Shown: piece after piece, positions 11,101 through 23,484 of the stretch
Layout of the letters: each line of letters opens with the position of its first letter
Position numbering within the stretch: the stretch's first letter is position 1
From: Hortaea werneckii
Taxonomy: Eukaryota; Ascomycota; Dothideomycetes; Mycosphaerellales; Teratosphaeriaceae
DNA: 64,000 nucleotides
NCBI GenBank assembly: GCA_037044905.1
Contig: JBAOKB010000159.1
Coordinates: 558,001 to 622,000, forward strand
Reading direction: 5' to 3'
Made by a program: the position numbers and the translations under genes
The notes under the pieces: generated by a model
What the model was told of the DNA's origin: nothing
What the model saw: the letters and a program-made list of their open reading frames with translations, nothing else
Databases searched by the model: none

Positions 11101-11909
11101 TCACCAACATTTCAGCTTCTGCCACCATCTCTGCTTCTTCGGTCTCTCGGAAGGCTGTTCGTTCTGAGGTTGTGATGGGAATTCTTTTTCAGTGTCAACG
11201 GGTAAGGGAGTTAGGGGTTCCGTTCGTGCCGTCGAAGATGGGAGCTCCTGCGGCTCACCGCGAACGTGCTGTGCCCTCGATGCCACCACCTTGCGAACAA
11301 GGACTGCGACATGTCAGTTCATCTAGGCTTGTCCATAGTGTGCCGATCCTGAACTCACGAGCAAACGTCTCCTCGATATTCACCATCTCCCTCGCGCTGG
11401 TCTCCATGAAGCCGTATCCCCTGCCTTTGGTCCACTGCAGGCCATCCTTCGCGCTAACCTGGCGCATCGCTTGCAGATCGCACTTGTTGCCTGCCACCAT
11501 GCATACCGGCAACACACCACCTTGTTCAAATCGCGTCTCCCGCTCCATGTCTATCAATGAATTAAAGTGCTCGAGAGCGTCCAAGGAATTGGCTTGCGTG
11601 ATATCGTAAACGAGTAGAAAGGCGTCTGAATGAAGGTTCGACGACGACCACAGACCGCGATATTCTTCCTGTCCCGCGGTGTCGGTGAGGTTGAGAGAGT
11701 AGGTGACGCCGTCAATCGTTCGCGTCACGGAATACGAGTCTTCAATGGTTGGATCGTACCTATCCCTGTCAGGCGTCGCATCTTCGCGCGAAGCAATCGC
11801 ATTACATACTCGTGTGTCCACTGGCTGCGCACTAAGCGCAGAGTGATAGACGACTTCCGCACCCTCCATCACCGCATACGGTTATGGAGATTTTATTTGA
11901 TCCGTCCAT
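11101..11909 (-). CDS. Ras-family small GTPase
   Basis: A membrane-signalling GTPase of the Ras branch. It shows the switch I/effector region YDPTIEDSY, the switch II motif DTAGQEEYRGLW, the guanine motif NKCDL and the G5 motif ETSA. Exons run from the ATG at 11907-11909 (MDGSNKISITVCGDGG) through an intron (GTATGT to GATAG, about 11774-11817) and another near 11298-11350. In the P-loop the expected GKSS is interrupted: one base is missing from an A run (plus-strand TT at 11855-11856), so the frame breaks between GCG and SSITLRL. The tail is strongly basic and aromatic (KKQRWWQKLKCW). It has a cysteine but no standard CaaX box. A donor-like GTGAGC overlaps the stop, so the tail may be incomplete. 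It is distinct from the Rap-like Krev type. Confidence 0.85.
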
Positions 11910-13276
11910 GCCGGGGTTGGGACTGGAGGGATGATGGCGGCCGCGGAGGAAGGCTTTACCTCACGCAGGCCGCGGTGGCTTGTCTGCCTGTGGAAAGCGG
12001 CCGCAGCCGTAACAGCAAGGAGAAAGTCGAAAGGGAGGAGAGAAGCGGTGGTTCGCGCTGCACCAGCTGGCCACCAGTTGGACTCGCAAAGGTCGCACGG
12101 ACGCGGTTCGCAGCAGAATTAGGGTAGGATGCTTGTCGGCGATCAAACGTGCATATGCAGGTCGTGCATATAGGCGCTGGTTGACTGAACAAAACGATGA
12201 TGATGGTGATGATAACAGGCGGTAATGAAGCAGGAGAGAAATGGTGAAACAGGAGCGTCGCGCCAGAGAGAGGCAGAGGTGATGTAAGTTTGTTGTTTGC
12301 TGGAAGGAGAGGAGGGCTAGAACTAGCGAGCCGTTAGAAATAAGGGGAGTACTGCAATAATTAACATTAAAGCCAACAGCCATCAATTCACAGTGCCCCG
12401 AGTGCCCTACTACGCAAGCGGGCGCACATCACCCTCGTCCAGTCGCGCTGAGTTTGGACCGTTGGAACAATGTCTTTCGGAAGCTTTTGCTAAAGGCTAA
12501 ATTGGAGGCTCAAGTGATATTTTAATGCCCAAAGATACCGGGTACAGGGGTCAGGAGCATTGCGGGAGTACATCCGCTAGGGCTGCCCATGCTGAAGCAG
12601 GCAAAGCGCCCCAAGCCGCCTGCGCGGTGATGCCATTTCCAGAAAGCCCTCACAATACAAAGTTGACGGCCGGAGGTGATGAACGGTAGTTAACCTCGGT
12701 GACATGTGGGGACGTGACATTCTCACCACTGCGTCGCATGCGGGTTGGGCATCCAGAGGGAAGATGGGGATAACAATGGCGATCTCGAACTCCAAGGACA
12801 TGCGGGATGCGTCTGCAAGAGCATTGTGAAGGCAGAAACTGCCAGTAGATTTTAATAGGGTCGTGGCGCCGAACCCTATCATTCATGCTCGAGGCACTTG
12901 CGAGGCAAAGTGCTGATCTGCACCGGGAGCAGCGCACTGAATATCTTGGTTTCTTTCTCTCTTTTCCAAAGCCAGTCACTAATAGAGTTGCTCTACACGT
13001 CGAGTCCAGTATCTACATATCGCCCAAGATCAAAGCCCAACAACGCCCATCAATCAGCGCTTTGCCTCCATCGCATGCTAATCATGTCTTCATAACTCAA
13101 ACTGTTAAATAACAAAAGAAAAACAGCCGCACAATATGGGGTATCAAGGCAGCAGCAGAACAGATGCGCCATCCGCGACCAAGCCAACCCAAACTCAGAT
13201 CGCCAACCATTTCCCTAAGCCCTTCTTTATCGGGCATCTGTGTACTTGAAAAGTCTGTGTGCGAGGAAAATTATCG
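11910..13276. other. Intergenic, GTPase promoter and wc-1 3' flank
   Basis: This 1.37 kb gap holds the upstream region of the GTPase and the downstream region of wc-1. A small ATG/GTG-type microsatellite (GATGATGATGGTGATGAT) lies near 12195. Several short frames read on both strands, but none has family resemblance or splice support. Confidence 0.5.
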
Positions 13277-16200
13277 TCACTCGGCCGGCTCCACGTCCTC
13301 TTCTATCTTCGCCGGAACGCCTGAAGCCCCTTCCATGCTTGCAGCGTGGCCTTCTGGAGCCTTTCCGGCTTTAGGGCTCTCCTTCGGTTCGGCGCTGGCG
13401 TTAGCGGTGTTGTGCAGCGGCGATTGCCCTGTCTTGTCGAGGTCGCCTTTCATGACTGATTGAGCTGTGCTAGGGCCAGTAGGGTTGCGAGGAGAAGCTG
13501 AGGCCTTGGATGCACGGTCGGACATGCCTCCAGAGTGTTGAGAAGATGTCCGAGGAGAGACGCGGCCGTTCTGTGATAAGATTAGCCCTGTTTTGAACCG
13601 CGAGCGCATGCATAGTACTTACTGATTTCGCCCACCTCAGACCGCAACTGTTGCACAGGTCCCTCTGCCCGCTAGGACCTCTTCGCCATTCGGGAGTGAC
13701 TTTTGTATGGCAATTGGCGCAATCTTTAGTAGCATTTCCGTTGTTCCTTCTTCGCTTCCTTTTCTTCTTGGCAGCAATCAGTGACTGCACTTCTTCGGCC
13801 AGCATTCTGTTTCGCTTTTCAAGCTGCCTAATCTCGTACTGCCAGGAGCTGGATTTTGTCGTTCTCAGTTCGTCGAACAGGTTCTCTTCTGCAGCGAGCG
13901 AAACATCTTGGTGCCCTATCATTAGGCCATTTTGGCCAGAATACGTTGCAACTGCGCCGTCTGTATTCACGAAGTGACTGCTTGAGGCCCCCGACGCCGG
14001 TGTAGTACCGCCTGCACCCTGAGAAGTCCCGGTGCTGAGATGTTGACCGGAAGTCGAGATCATCGAGTCAGAAGAGTTACGCTCCATCTTGGGATAGATG
14101 CTTGGTCTTGCTGACTGGGTACCTCGGGAGAATTTTATGAGCCTCGTTTGCGCAACAATGAAGGTTGGTTTGAGACCTTCTGTGGCATCCCCCGGGTAGA
14201 GTGTGGTGAAAGCCGAAAGAACTTGGCCCCTTCGGTTGATCATCTCATGCTTTACAGACGCTTTCTTGCCAGTCCGGGCATGCTCCAGTATCCGACCGAA
14301 TTCTGTCTTGGAGTCTGCACGCATGAGCGACTGTATGCTAACGCCAACCAGCTCATCGGGCTGACGATCTAGCAGCTGTCGCACGTTGGTCGAAACAAAC
14401 AGAAACATGCCAGACGTTGACATCTTTGTCCAGAGCTCATTCTCACCGATGCCACCAGCATTCAGGATGTCGGTTTTGCTCAGCGCGTACACGGGTCGTT
14501 CACGACCTACCATGATGATCGATTTCCGGCCTTTTCCTTGCTCGGTATATAGAGATCCATGTCCTTCGAACCACATGTACCCGCTGTTCTTCCGCCGTAT
14601 CCGGAAGACGACATTGACCGAGGCGCCTGTCGAGGTGTCCTTGAGTTCTCGAGTGACCGGCACAATGTCACTAGGATGGCAGACAGAGCTGAGCGCGGTG
14701 CCAATGATTTCACTAGGCTCGTATTCGAGGACCTTTGCGGCAGATGGCGATATCCATTGGAAGAGGCCTTTGAGTGACAGTACGTGGATGACATCGTCTG
14801 TGTTCTCAAGGAGCACTTTATCCCACATGCGCTTGGCATATTCGGACTCGCCAGTGCCGAAGGTAGCAAGTATCGCCGATACATCGTCACGTGGCACCGT
14901 TTGCCCTAACTCAGACTTATTTTGCTGGGTCTCCGGTGCGGGATTGACAATATAGCGTGGCATGGTCATTGCCCGCTGGTAATTGATCGAGTAACTCCCA
15001 TCTGCGATCAAAGTTAGCCGGGTGCTCGAGCGCGGTCAGAAGATGTGCGCATGCACAGTTGGTCAGGGCTGAGCCATCGCTGCAAATCGACAGCCTGATC
15101 GGGCGATGAACATACCAGGGTTCTTGTTCGTGACCGCATTCGGCTGTTCCACCAAGTCCACTTGAAATCCAACGAAGAATTTTACCTGTTCTGTGTCCCA
15201 TGTAATTGGAATCATTGTGAGCAAATTCATGAATGGCTGGCCGCCTCGTCGGTAATTGATCAACGAGATTTGCGCTTCTCGCCGCAGATTGATCATGTTC
15301 TTGAGATATAGCACCGAGTCATCATCCACGTACTTCCGTCGCACTCCTGGTTCAACATTGCCGTCGGGCGACTGAAGAAAGCGGCAGTTTCGACCCAAAA
15401 TCATATGCTTTGTGTACCCAGTCAGGCGCTCGAAGTTGTCTGAGCAATACACAATCGGGATGTCGTCTTTCTCCGCATCGCATACCACGAACGCACAAGA
15501 GAGATCGACAGAACCAATATTGATCTCGGGATTCGGTCGAGTGGCTACGCGCATCTGCAAGACAGTGGTTAATACGGTTAATACATGGTCGCCCAGAATG
15601 AGGAAAGATCGAGACATACCAACACACCAAGCATATCGAAGCCTGTCGATGAGTATGCATTCTTATAAGAGGACTGCATGTGTGGTTTGTTGATCATCGT
15701 CGATGGCCAGCCGCCTTCGGGAGCCTCCCAGGGAAAACCTTGGTTGTTTGGGTTGTAGTTTGCTGCGTTGACTGGGAGAGGGCCATTGATACCATTGAAA
15801 TTTGAGTTGGCCATACCGACATCTTGACGTGATCCAGGCGCAGGGTATTGAGGCTGGCCACGAAAGCCTTGATTCATCGGCTGCTGCGGCACAGGCGCTG
15901 GGCCAGGTTGGCTCATCGGGGTTGTGGCCTGAGCAGCAGGACTCTGGCCATCATTCATGTGAAGGCTCTGGCTTCGCGAAAGCGCATTTCGTACGCTATT
16001 GCCACCGGAATTCAATACGTTTGGACCGTATGGAGTGTTGCCACCGCGAGAAGCGACATCATTGGGCACCGCTCTGCCTCCAGAAGTGGGCGCGTTCTGC
16101 TGAGTGCCAGGATGCATGGGAGAAGCGACCGCGGATGTACTAAACTGAGACTGGTTGTAAGCATTCATGCTTATTGGGTCGTCCATCATCTGACCACCAA

Positions 16201-16827
16201 GACCTTCCACGGACATGCCCATGTTGGAATCGACATATGGACTGGCCATGCCCATGCCCATACCACCTGAAGCATGCGGCGAAGCAAAGGTAGAGTTGGA
16301 GCCCATCATGTTGCCAAAAGTTTGCGGTGTATTGCCGAAGTTCGTGTTCAGACCCAGGCCATTTTCAGCAGATTGTCGCCGGCTGACGTTCGCGCTATGG
16401 CTGGTCTTTTGTGGCACGCGCTGCTGAGCATTGTTTGAGGATGCACCTGGCATCATAGAGCTACCAGCGCTAGGCTCGAAATATTCACCTCCCATGGGAC
16501 CTGCTGGTGATCCTGTTCCAAAGTTCATCATGGACATGCTACGCATGTCCGAGCTCATCCTGCCCATGTTCTGAGGATACTGTCGCGGCAAACTTTGTCG
16601 CCTTGATGACTTTGCGTTCCCGTTTAGGATTTCGTCGAGTGATTGCCCGCCAACAAGGTCGCTTGCCATGCCGTCACCACCCATACCATCTCCTCCCATG
16701 CCATCTCCACCCATGCCATTGCCGCCCATACCGTCTTCCGCCATCATCATCGGGTCCGGCATCCATACTGCGCATTCTGACCCACATCATCGGCATTGTA
16801 GCCGCCATCGTAGGAGTAGCCATTCAT
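13277..16827 (-). CDS. wc-1: White collar 1 blue-light receptor and GATA transcription factor
   Basis: WC-1 binds flavin and, with WC-2, activates light-responsive and clock genes. Order of parts: a Met/Gly/Asn-rich N-terminus (16827 to about 15700) with GMGGD repeats; a LOV domain (about 15550-15120) with the photoactive cysteine in GRNCRFLQ; PAS-B (about 14850-14640); PAS-C (about 14460-14200); a basic nuclear signal KKKRKRRR (about 13745); and a GATA zinc finger C-x2-C-x17-C-x2-C ending CNSCG (about 13640-13720). Introns lie near 15555-15622, 15003-15116 and 13571-13620. Length is about 1,120 residues, like Neurospora WC-1. A one-base shift near 16763 separates the start peptide MNGYSYDGGY from MPDPMMM. 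The LOV cysteine and GATA finger are intact, so it should be a working photoreceptor. Confidence 0.95.
16671..16740 (-). repeat. 15-base tandem repeat encoding GMGGD units
   Basis: Near the wc-1 N-terminus, about four degenerate 15-base units (plus-strand form near CCATGCCATCTCCACC) encode GMGGN/GMGGD repeats. Copies differ at third positions, so they are not all recent. It occupies roughly the place where Neurospora WC-1 has its glutamine-rich stretch. Confidence 0.8.
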
Positions 16828-17765
16828 GCTTGGCCAGGCCTTGCCGTGTAGCAGGCCGAGCCCACCGCCTGCGGAGACGTGCTGCCAGATTTCCTAAGGA
16901 CTCGTCGCGGCGGTGCTGCGGTGCGCAGGCAAATGGTGTGATGCGACGGCCCCGCCGAGAGAGTGTGAAAACGCGGCAGAGACCTCAGCATCGGTCGTCG
17001 GAATCGGGTTTCGCCTGGTCAGGTTCGCGATGAAAGGAGTGGTTCGCGAGCCTAGCCAGACGCGTACAATATAATTTCGGTCGGCGAGCAGATACTGAAC
17101 CGGTGGTGATAATGGTGATGAGGTGCTCGTGGGAGTGCGCGGACGGGATTGGGATGGGTGATGAGATGGGACGTGGTCGGATTAGCGAAAGAATGAGATG
17201 GGCGCTGAAGTCAAGGCGTTTCGGTCAGGTCGTGGGATGTCGTCAATGCCTGGAGGAGGTGGTCCCGTCGGGTCCAAGTCCTGACCACCGCTGGGCAGGT
17301 GCTGCAGGTGCAGGTGCTCGTGCTTCCCCAGCGTGAAGGCCTGAGGCGCGCGGGAGATTCCTGTCCTGGCGTCTACCGCAACCTGTGCAAAGGAAGGCCG
17401 GCTCAGCTCCGGCTGGCTGGTTGGATCGAACTCTTCCTCGGCTGCCGAGCGCCGCGTGCGTGTCGGCAGTCGCTCGCTCGATTAATCAAACAGAACTGGA
17501 GCTTACTAAAGCTTCACCAATATTTGCTGAGTACCATCGAAGACCAGGTCCCGTGTCCATACCGCGTGTTATCTCGTGCATCGCACACGTTTGACCGCTG
17601 CGGAACTTTACTAGATCAGCCCGATGCAGTGGAAACGTTTGAACGCGCGATCGCACGTCTTCCATTCAACCGTATCTACTATCTAAATCCAACAGATCTG
17701 CACTAAGCCTTTCCAAGGTACCTCCTACGGACACCGCCTCACATCCGCTGATCTAACATCTCCCT
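16828..17765. promoter_or_regulatory. wc-1 upstream region
   Basis: 938 bases lie between the wc-1 start and the stop of the next upstream gene, which has the same orientation. They would hold the wc-1 promoter, probably a long 5' leader, and the neighbour's 3' UTR. I see only short unsupported frames; light-response elements could not be assigned with confidence. Confidence 0.45.
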
Positions 17766-18484
17766 TCAACCGCGAACCTGCATAAATTGCACATGGCTCA
17801 TCTGAATCTTCTTCGCATCACCTCTCAGCAGTCCGATGTTGTTCTTGAATGAGTCGGTCTCCCGGTATTGCATATGATGATCCACTGACTGCCACCCGAT
17901 CGAGATGACGACAGCCTTGCCCTTGACGTCCTCCTTCTGGAGCTCCTCGTACGTAGCCCCGTAAGAAGCACCCAGGAAGCCCTCCGGCTGCGCTTGATCC
18001 ACTGCCTGTGCAAACTTCGAACGTTCTGAAGGTAATCGTCCTTGGGCCCTCCCTCGAAGTAAACCACAACAAACTCGGTGACCTGGAGCGCTGAGGACCT
18101 TGCTGAGTGAAGCCTCAGGCTTGAAATCCGCATGGCAGAACATCAACGGTTCACCATCGCAGATCGACAGGAAGGTCTGCAGGAATGGACCATACGCGTC
18201 CGATGCCGCAAAGTCATCGTGATGCTTCTTGGAATCCCAATCTAGCCAGAATATTAGCAAACTGGTCGGGCAAGAATGCAGTCATGGTCGGCCTGGTGCT
18301 TACTGATCATAAGCTGCATCATTGTCGGGTTCTCCACCTGCATGCCAAATTGAATCTGCTGCATGCCATCGACAGTTCGCAGCGTATCAAATGTGGACTT
18401 GGTCACTTTGCCAGCATGGGAATCCGGATCGCCAGGGTTGGCTCCAGCTTTGAGTGGGAAAACAGCAATCTCCGTAGTTGGCAT
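17766..18484 (-). CDS. ABM-like (dimeric alpha-beta barrel) protein, function unassigned
   Basis: The protein starts MPTTEIAVFPLKAG and reads as two ferredoxin-like alpha/beta-barrel halves of the ABM / stress-response-barrel type: an N-terminal half around FGMQVENPTMMQLMINWDSKKHHDDF and a C-terminal half with AVVISIGWQSVDHHMQYRETDSF. An intron (GTAAGC to GGCTAG, about 18244-18306) joins them. Two opposite one-base shifts scramble the middle: an extra base near 18085 and a missing one near 18016. Between them the alternative frame reads VTEFVVVYFEGGPKDDYLQ, which fits the fold, so the shifts are probably sequence errors. Fungal relatives are often unassigned or tied to secondary metabolism. 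It shares a 333-base promoter with the class II aldolase gene. Confidence 0.7.
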
Positions 18485-18817
18485 CTTGACTTGCTTCTGC
18501 CTATCTATTATGAACAGGTGATTCGGATGTGGCGCGAGAAAGCAGTGTGTTTGTGTTTGAAGTGGCGTAGTAGATCGATAGACAAGGGTAGCGGGGAAGT
18601 ATAAGTACAATGTAGCAATGCCTGCAGGTGATGTTGTCGTTGCCCCTCCAAACGTCATCTTATAAACCAGCTTCAGCCTCAGCCCTGTCAACCCCACCAC
18701 GACAACGAAGGCGAAGTTCAAGGTTCACATTATTCAGCGTGTCTAGGCTAATAGTGCTTATCCTCATCATTTGCATCCTTTGCCCTTCAGGGTCCTGTGC
18801 AAGCACCGTGGGCGGCA
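18485..18817. promoter_or_regulatory. Divergent promoter, ABM-like gene / class II aldolase
   Basis: 333 bases separate the two head-to-head start codons. No coding sequence is seen. Co-regulation of the pair is plausible but is inference from layout only. Confidence 0.5.
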
Positions 18818-19883
18818 ATGGGAGACGAACAGCGTTCCGCCCTGCTGAGAGCCTCCAAGCCGCCACCCAAGGAACTCTTCAGCACGCTCATCACCGCAAA
18901 CCACATCTTGCACTATCACGATGTCGTTGATGCATATGGTCACATCTCCGTGCGAAATCCACAGGATCCGAACAATTTCGTGAGCTTCTTCGCCTTCTCA
19001 CAGCTGCTTGGATGTGATTAGAGCTGAATGAGTGCTATAGTTCATGTCGAGGTCCCTAGCACCTGCCTTGGTCTCCAAACGAGAAGATCTCGAAGAGTAC
19101 CGTGTCTCAGATGCTAGTCCCATCAATAAGGACGCTCCGAAAGGCTATGCTGAACGCTATATCCACAGTGAGATCTACAAGAAGTACAAAGGTATCCACT
19201 GTGTTGTGCATGCACATGCCGAAGCGGTCCTACCTTTCAGCGTAGGCAGCATACCATTGCGACCGGTCTTTCACATGGGTGGCGTTATGGGTAAGTCTAC
19301 AATAGAAGATGACATGGTTTGTCGCTCATGTAGCTAGGCGTACAATGTCCCGTATTCGACATCGCACAGCATTACAAAAGTTCCGATGCTCTCCATTCAA
19401 TGCTTGTCACCAACGAGCATCTTGGTGCTGGACTAGCCGCAGCATTTAACCCTACGACCATGCTTTCCAGAGGCACCAATCTTCTCAGAAGCTTCGTCAC
19501 CTCTCAGCCGGAAGTGCCGCCTGACGTACCACCCAGCCCAACTGTGCTGATGCGAGGCCACGGTTTTGCTTGCGTCGGTACCACGATGGAAGAGGCTGTA
19601 TACCGCGCAGTATATACATGCGTCAACGCTCGTGTGCAAACCCAAAGTCTGCTGATGCAAGGCACCTACAACATAGGGCTCGTTGGTGAACGTTTTGGTG
19701 GTGGAGACAAGGAGACCGGACCCGCCAAGCATGAAGACATCAAGTACCTTAGCGATCGTGAGGCCAAAGACTCTTGGTCTGCGATTCAAGGCACCGCGGA
19801 CCGGCCCTGGAAGCTATGGTGCGCCGAAGTCGCCAACTGCCAGCTTGTACCACAACGAGCTTGGCCCACCACCAGGTGCGTAA
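18818..19883 (+). CDS. Class II aldolase/adducin-family protein
   Basis: This is a zinc-dependent aldolase-fold protein of the AraD/FucA/adducin family, which cleave or epimerise sugar phosphates or decarboxylate related acids. The fold starts with LITANHILHYHDVVDAYGHISVRNP. The metal-binding histidines are visible in HCVVHAHAEAV and in LMRGHGFACVG. Introns lie at about 18980-19043 (GTGAGC to CTATAG) and 19289-19337 (GTAAGT to GTAGCTAG). The ATG at 18818 is preferred because upstream in-frame codons are not ATG. Near 19851 the frame shifts by one base: before it reads EVANCQL, after it YHNELGPPPGA with a stop at 19881-19883. It lies between the ABM-like gene and a convergent Zn2Cys6 regulator only 17 bases away. 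The substrate is not predictable. Confidence 0.85.
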
Positions 19884-19900
19884 TACTCGGACCGCAAAAT

Positions 19901-22451
19901 TCACTTCTGTGGTCTGAATCTATGAGTATCGGCCATGCTGTTAGGGACCGGGAAGTACGCTGGCGAAAAGCTCATGTCGGCAAGATCTTGATTCGAAGGC
20001 ATAGTAAGCTCGCTCGGAATTGTGTTTGCCGCCATAGCAAAGGTCGACGGATCTAAGGGTGGCCCGCTTAGACCCCCATTGAAGTTATCAAAGTCGAAGT
20101 TTTCCACATTCAACTCGCCAGAATTTTGCTCGATAGGGAAATATCGATCCCATTCTGCCCAATCTATGTCTTCCATAAGCATTGCAACGTCCGCATTGCG
20201 CGCAACGCTGGGGTTTCTGCTGCCACTACCTGTTGAGTCGTTCGCGGCGGGTGGTGGGGGGCTGAAGTTTGCAGGAGGCATCGACGTGTAGCTGTTCAAG
20301 GTTTCGGCGTCTTGCGATAGCGGGACAGTGTCCTCGGCCTTGTGTTGAAGCGAAGATTTGCTTATGGAGCCAATGCGCTCCTCCATTTGCGTGGTAGCTC
20401 TCAATTTCCGCATTTGGTGGTAGACTTCCATGCGGTCGCGAAGATCTGTGATGACAAGCTCGGCTTTCTGCTTCGGGGACAAGTGTGGCGGAATGTCAAA
20501 AATATAATCCAAGCACTTCCAAATCTTTGCAGCGTCTTTGCGCATTGGATACGCATACACTTCTACCATCAGCATTAGGGCGGAATGATATTGGTTGAAT
20601 GCACCTCTGTACCATGCCCAAGGTGCAAGTTCCGCATTTGTCTCCAGCGCAATGGCGTTTTCCATTTGCGTCAATCCAGCCTCTATGAGGATCTGCCGCA
20701 GACGGTCTGGCATTCTCTGGGAGGTGCTGAAGAGATAGCGATGCAAAACCTGCAGGAAGCAGCCCTGCAAACCGAGCGTCAAGATATGCCTCGCAAGCAC
20801 ATGAAAGGGTACCGACTCGTTCATCATGGCAAAATACTTTTGTGTCATGTTGTTCCACGTCTTCTGCACTTTGACAACAACGGATGTAAGAGACTTCTTC
20901 TTCCTATCAATTTGCACCATGTCGAACCATAGCGACCGTCGAAGCTCTACTGCCTCGCATCGGATGCGCATGAGCGTGGCATCGGTCCAGTAAGGCATGT
21001 CTCCAACTGGCGACTGGTCCGCTAGCAGGTCTGCGTCGTCAACGTTCAGCGGGAAGCGGGTGTCATAATCTCCGGGTCTAATCTGTGGGCGCGGACCTGT
21101 GGCTTCGCATGTTCTCATGTCCAAGAAGCACAGCTGATGCCAGACTAGACGGCGGACGTGGACCTCCACTGGGACATGGAATAATGAGACCCATCCCTGT
21201 GCAGGCCCATACATTCTGCGAGCCGGATAGCGGTTCCAACTAAAGCCGAGTGTGCCCTGGAGACTTCAGCTCTGATCAGTGGGATCAGGTACATGACAAA
21301 TGCCTGCATCACATCAACGCGTGTTGTTCGGAGGAAGTTGGCCTTGGCCAAAGCCATTTCCGTTCCAGATCTCAAACTGTCTATCAGAGCAGATCGAGAG
21401 GTCCCGAATCTCTGTGTCGCCTGCGTTTCGTCCATGCTGACAGCTGCGGAAAACATCGCTGCAAACATCACCGCTTGAATCGAAGGCGCTGGTTCGTTGC
21501 CCGTGGCAATTTGACCCCAGAAAAGTGCATATTGTGCCTCGAAAGTTGGACGATGGACGGCTCTACACATGTAATGCACTGCCATGAAATACTGCGACAC
21601 CAGTTGATCTGCGGCAGTTCTGGATGGCAAGTAGTCAATGAGGCTGGTGTTCATGTTGGTGCCCGGGAAAAAGAAACTAGAAGCGGGCGCGATATAGTCC
21701 GGCCCTGGACCAATGTAAGACTTCGGGCTGGCTTGAATTTTTGGGGTGGGTTTGGGGGCTCGCGGTGCTCCACAGTGAGTGGCGATGTCGACCACCTCGA
21801 TTTGCCTCCCATGACGTCCTTCAGTGTATCGTTGAGCTCGTCCACGAGTTTTGGCCTAATCCACCCGCCTACACGCTCAGAAATGCGCATCTTGCCCATC
21901 TGCACTCCCAAGTCCATAAGCTCATCGTCATTGTTATCTTCATAGACGTTATCGAGCGCAGCCAAAGGAGTTGGCTCGAGATCCTCCTCATCCTCCCCTA
22001 GTTCCTCTTCCTCGTTGGCATCTACATGTGTATGTGAAGCCTCAGTTGATGCCGGTTTCGTAATGTGCACTCCACCGAAATGCGCCTTTGCATTCTTGTT
22101 CGCCACTTCACGCTCAAGATTTCGCTCTAAGACACCCATCTTCTCCTTCATATCCGCCAGTCTCTGCTGATTGCCAGGGTCGGACGAGGAAGCCAGATAT
22201 AGACAGTCCCGCTTGAAACGAGTGCAGTTGGCACATGGAGCCGTCTTGTCGCACTTCAGCTTGCGCCGTCTGCACTCTAGGCATGATGTTATGAGCCTGT
22301 TTCGTCTCCGAACTCTCGGCTGAACATGCTTTGAGTCGGCCGGAGAATTTGCAAGAGCAGACGCGCTGAATGCTGCTGGGCTTTCTCCGGTCGGTACGCC
22401 CGAGTTGCCATTGCTATTTGAAGTTGACGAGTACATCCATGAATCAGCCAT
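19901..22451 (-). CDS. Zn2Cys6 fungal transcription factor
   Basis: The zinc cluster CLECRRRKLKCDKTAPC...CTRFKRDC (about 22220-22285) has all six cysteines. It is followed by a short heptad-like linker (RLADMKEKMGVLERNL), an acidic stretch (ANEEEELGEDEEDLE) and a full fungal_trans domain (about 21650-20800) with YFMAVHYMCRAVHRPTFE and AIRLAECMGLHRDGSHY. A long Ser/Asn/Pro-rich tail ends at 19901. There are no introns, but two one-base deletions in runs break the frame: plus-strand TTT at 21801-21803 (expected four) and GGG at 21171-21173 (expected four). Restoring either rejoins conserved sequence. The start is ATG 22449-22451. It may regulate the neighbouring aldolase pair; that is inference. 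Confidence 0.88.
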
Positions 22452-23484
22452 GGTGGATTTGTGGGCAGACACCGCGCTAAGAAGTACGTTGCTCAGTTTG
22501 GGCTCAATGACACGGCTTCTCGATGATTAGTTGATGCAGGCCGTTTATGGTGATGGCAGCACTTTCGCTTTGGCACGTTTGTGGTTGTGCGGCTCTAGGA
22601 CCTTTTGCTGGCGCCTAGCGGCAGATTCACCAGCAGTATCAACTCGTCGTTTTCGCTGTGGCACTCACGGTCCACATGCTCAAGTTGGATTAATATTAAC
22701 AGATTAATCGACAACCCAAAATCTCACGCCATGAGTGGGATAGCCCGGGCCTTCAGGTACAATGGTGTCAGATGATGGGCCTGTCTTTTGGAAGCCTTAC
22801 AAGCCAGCCATCGGCTTCCGGAACGTCGCAGGGATGGGTCTGGACGGAACCAGCTTTGCTAGCAGGTTTTGACGGCTTTTTAGTCAGCTGGAAAGCTTCT
22901 GCATTCATCCGGCCCCGTTTCTGAAAAGTGCCCAATCAGGCAGCTTCGAGTTTTCGACCACTGGCAGTATCGCTATATCAGTCAGACCAAATAACAACTC
23001 CACTGTGTACTTCAACTACATGTATATCGATGGATGGAAATACAAGAAAGGCACCTGGTAGCCATGTGTTCTAGTTGCTGTACCAGCGCACGTCCAGCAA
23101 ATTGAAGCGTAAAGGTGCCTTGCATAGCCTCCCAGCAGTCTTTAACGTCGACGCTCTGCTACGAGCCCTTCCAGTCATCCTGCTCCTCTAAAAAAAATCG
23201 AAGCTAAGGTTACCTCATGGTAAGATGCGCCTATTTGACACCTAGACTGTTTTTAACGTCGCTAGCATTGAATATGACATGCCTCTCTAATCCTGGTAGG
23301 ACGCGTCACTAAGCCTGACCACACAATCTCTCGGGACGAAGCTTCTGAGCGTTGCCAGACATCCGCCAGATAAGGGCAATGTATTTGAACAATGAGACAG
23401 CCAGAATGTTGGACCATGGTTGCTTACATAGTACTTGGTACGCTGATTACCAAACTCGCGCTAGGAAACACGAAGAGGCCCGCT
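22452..23484. other. Intergenic, no gene seen
   Basis: 1.03 kb between the start of the regulator and the end of the mannosidase gene. It contains an A-rich run near 23189 and no supported frame, RNA gene or repeat. Confidence 0.5.

Noticed and set aside
14386..14955. 189-codon plus-strand frame
   Set aside because: It is antisense to the PAS domains of wc-1.
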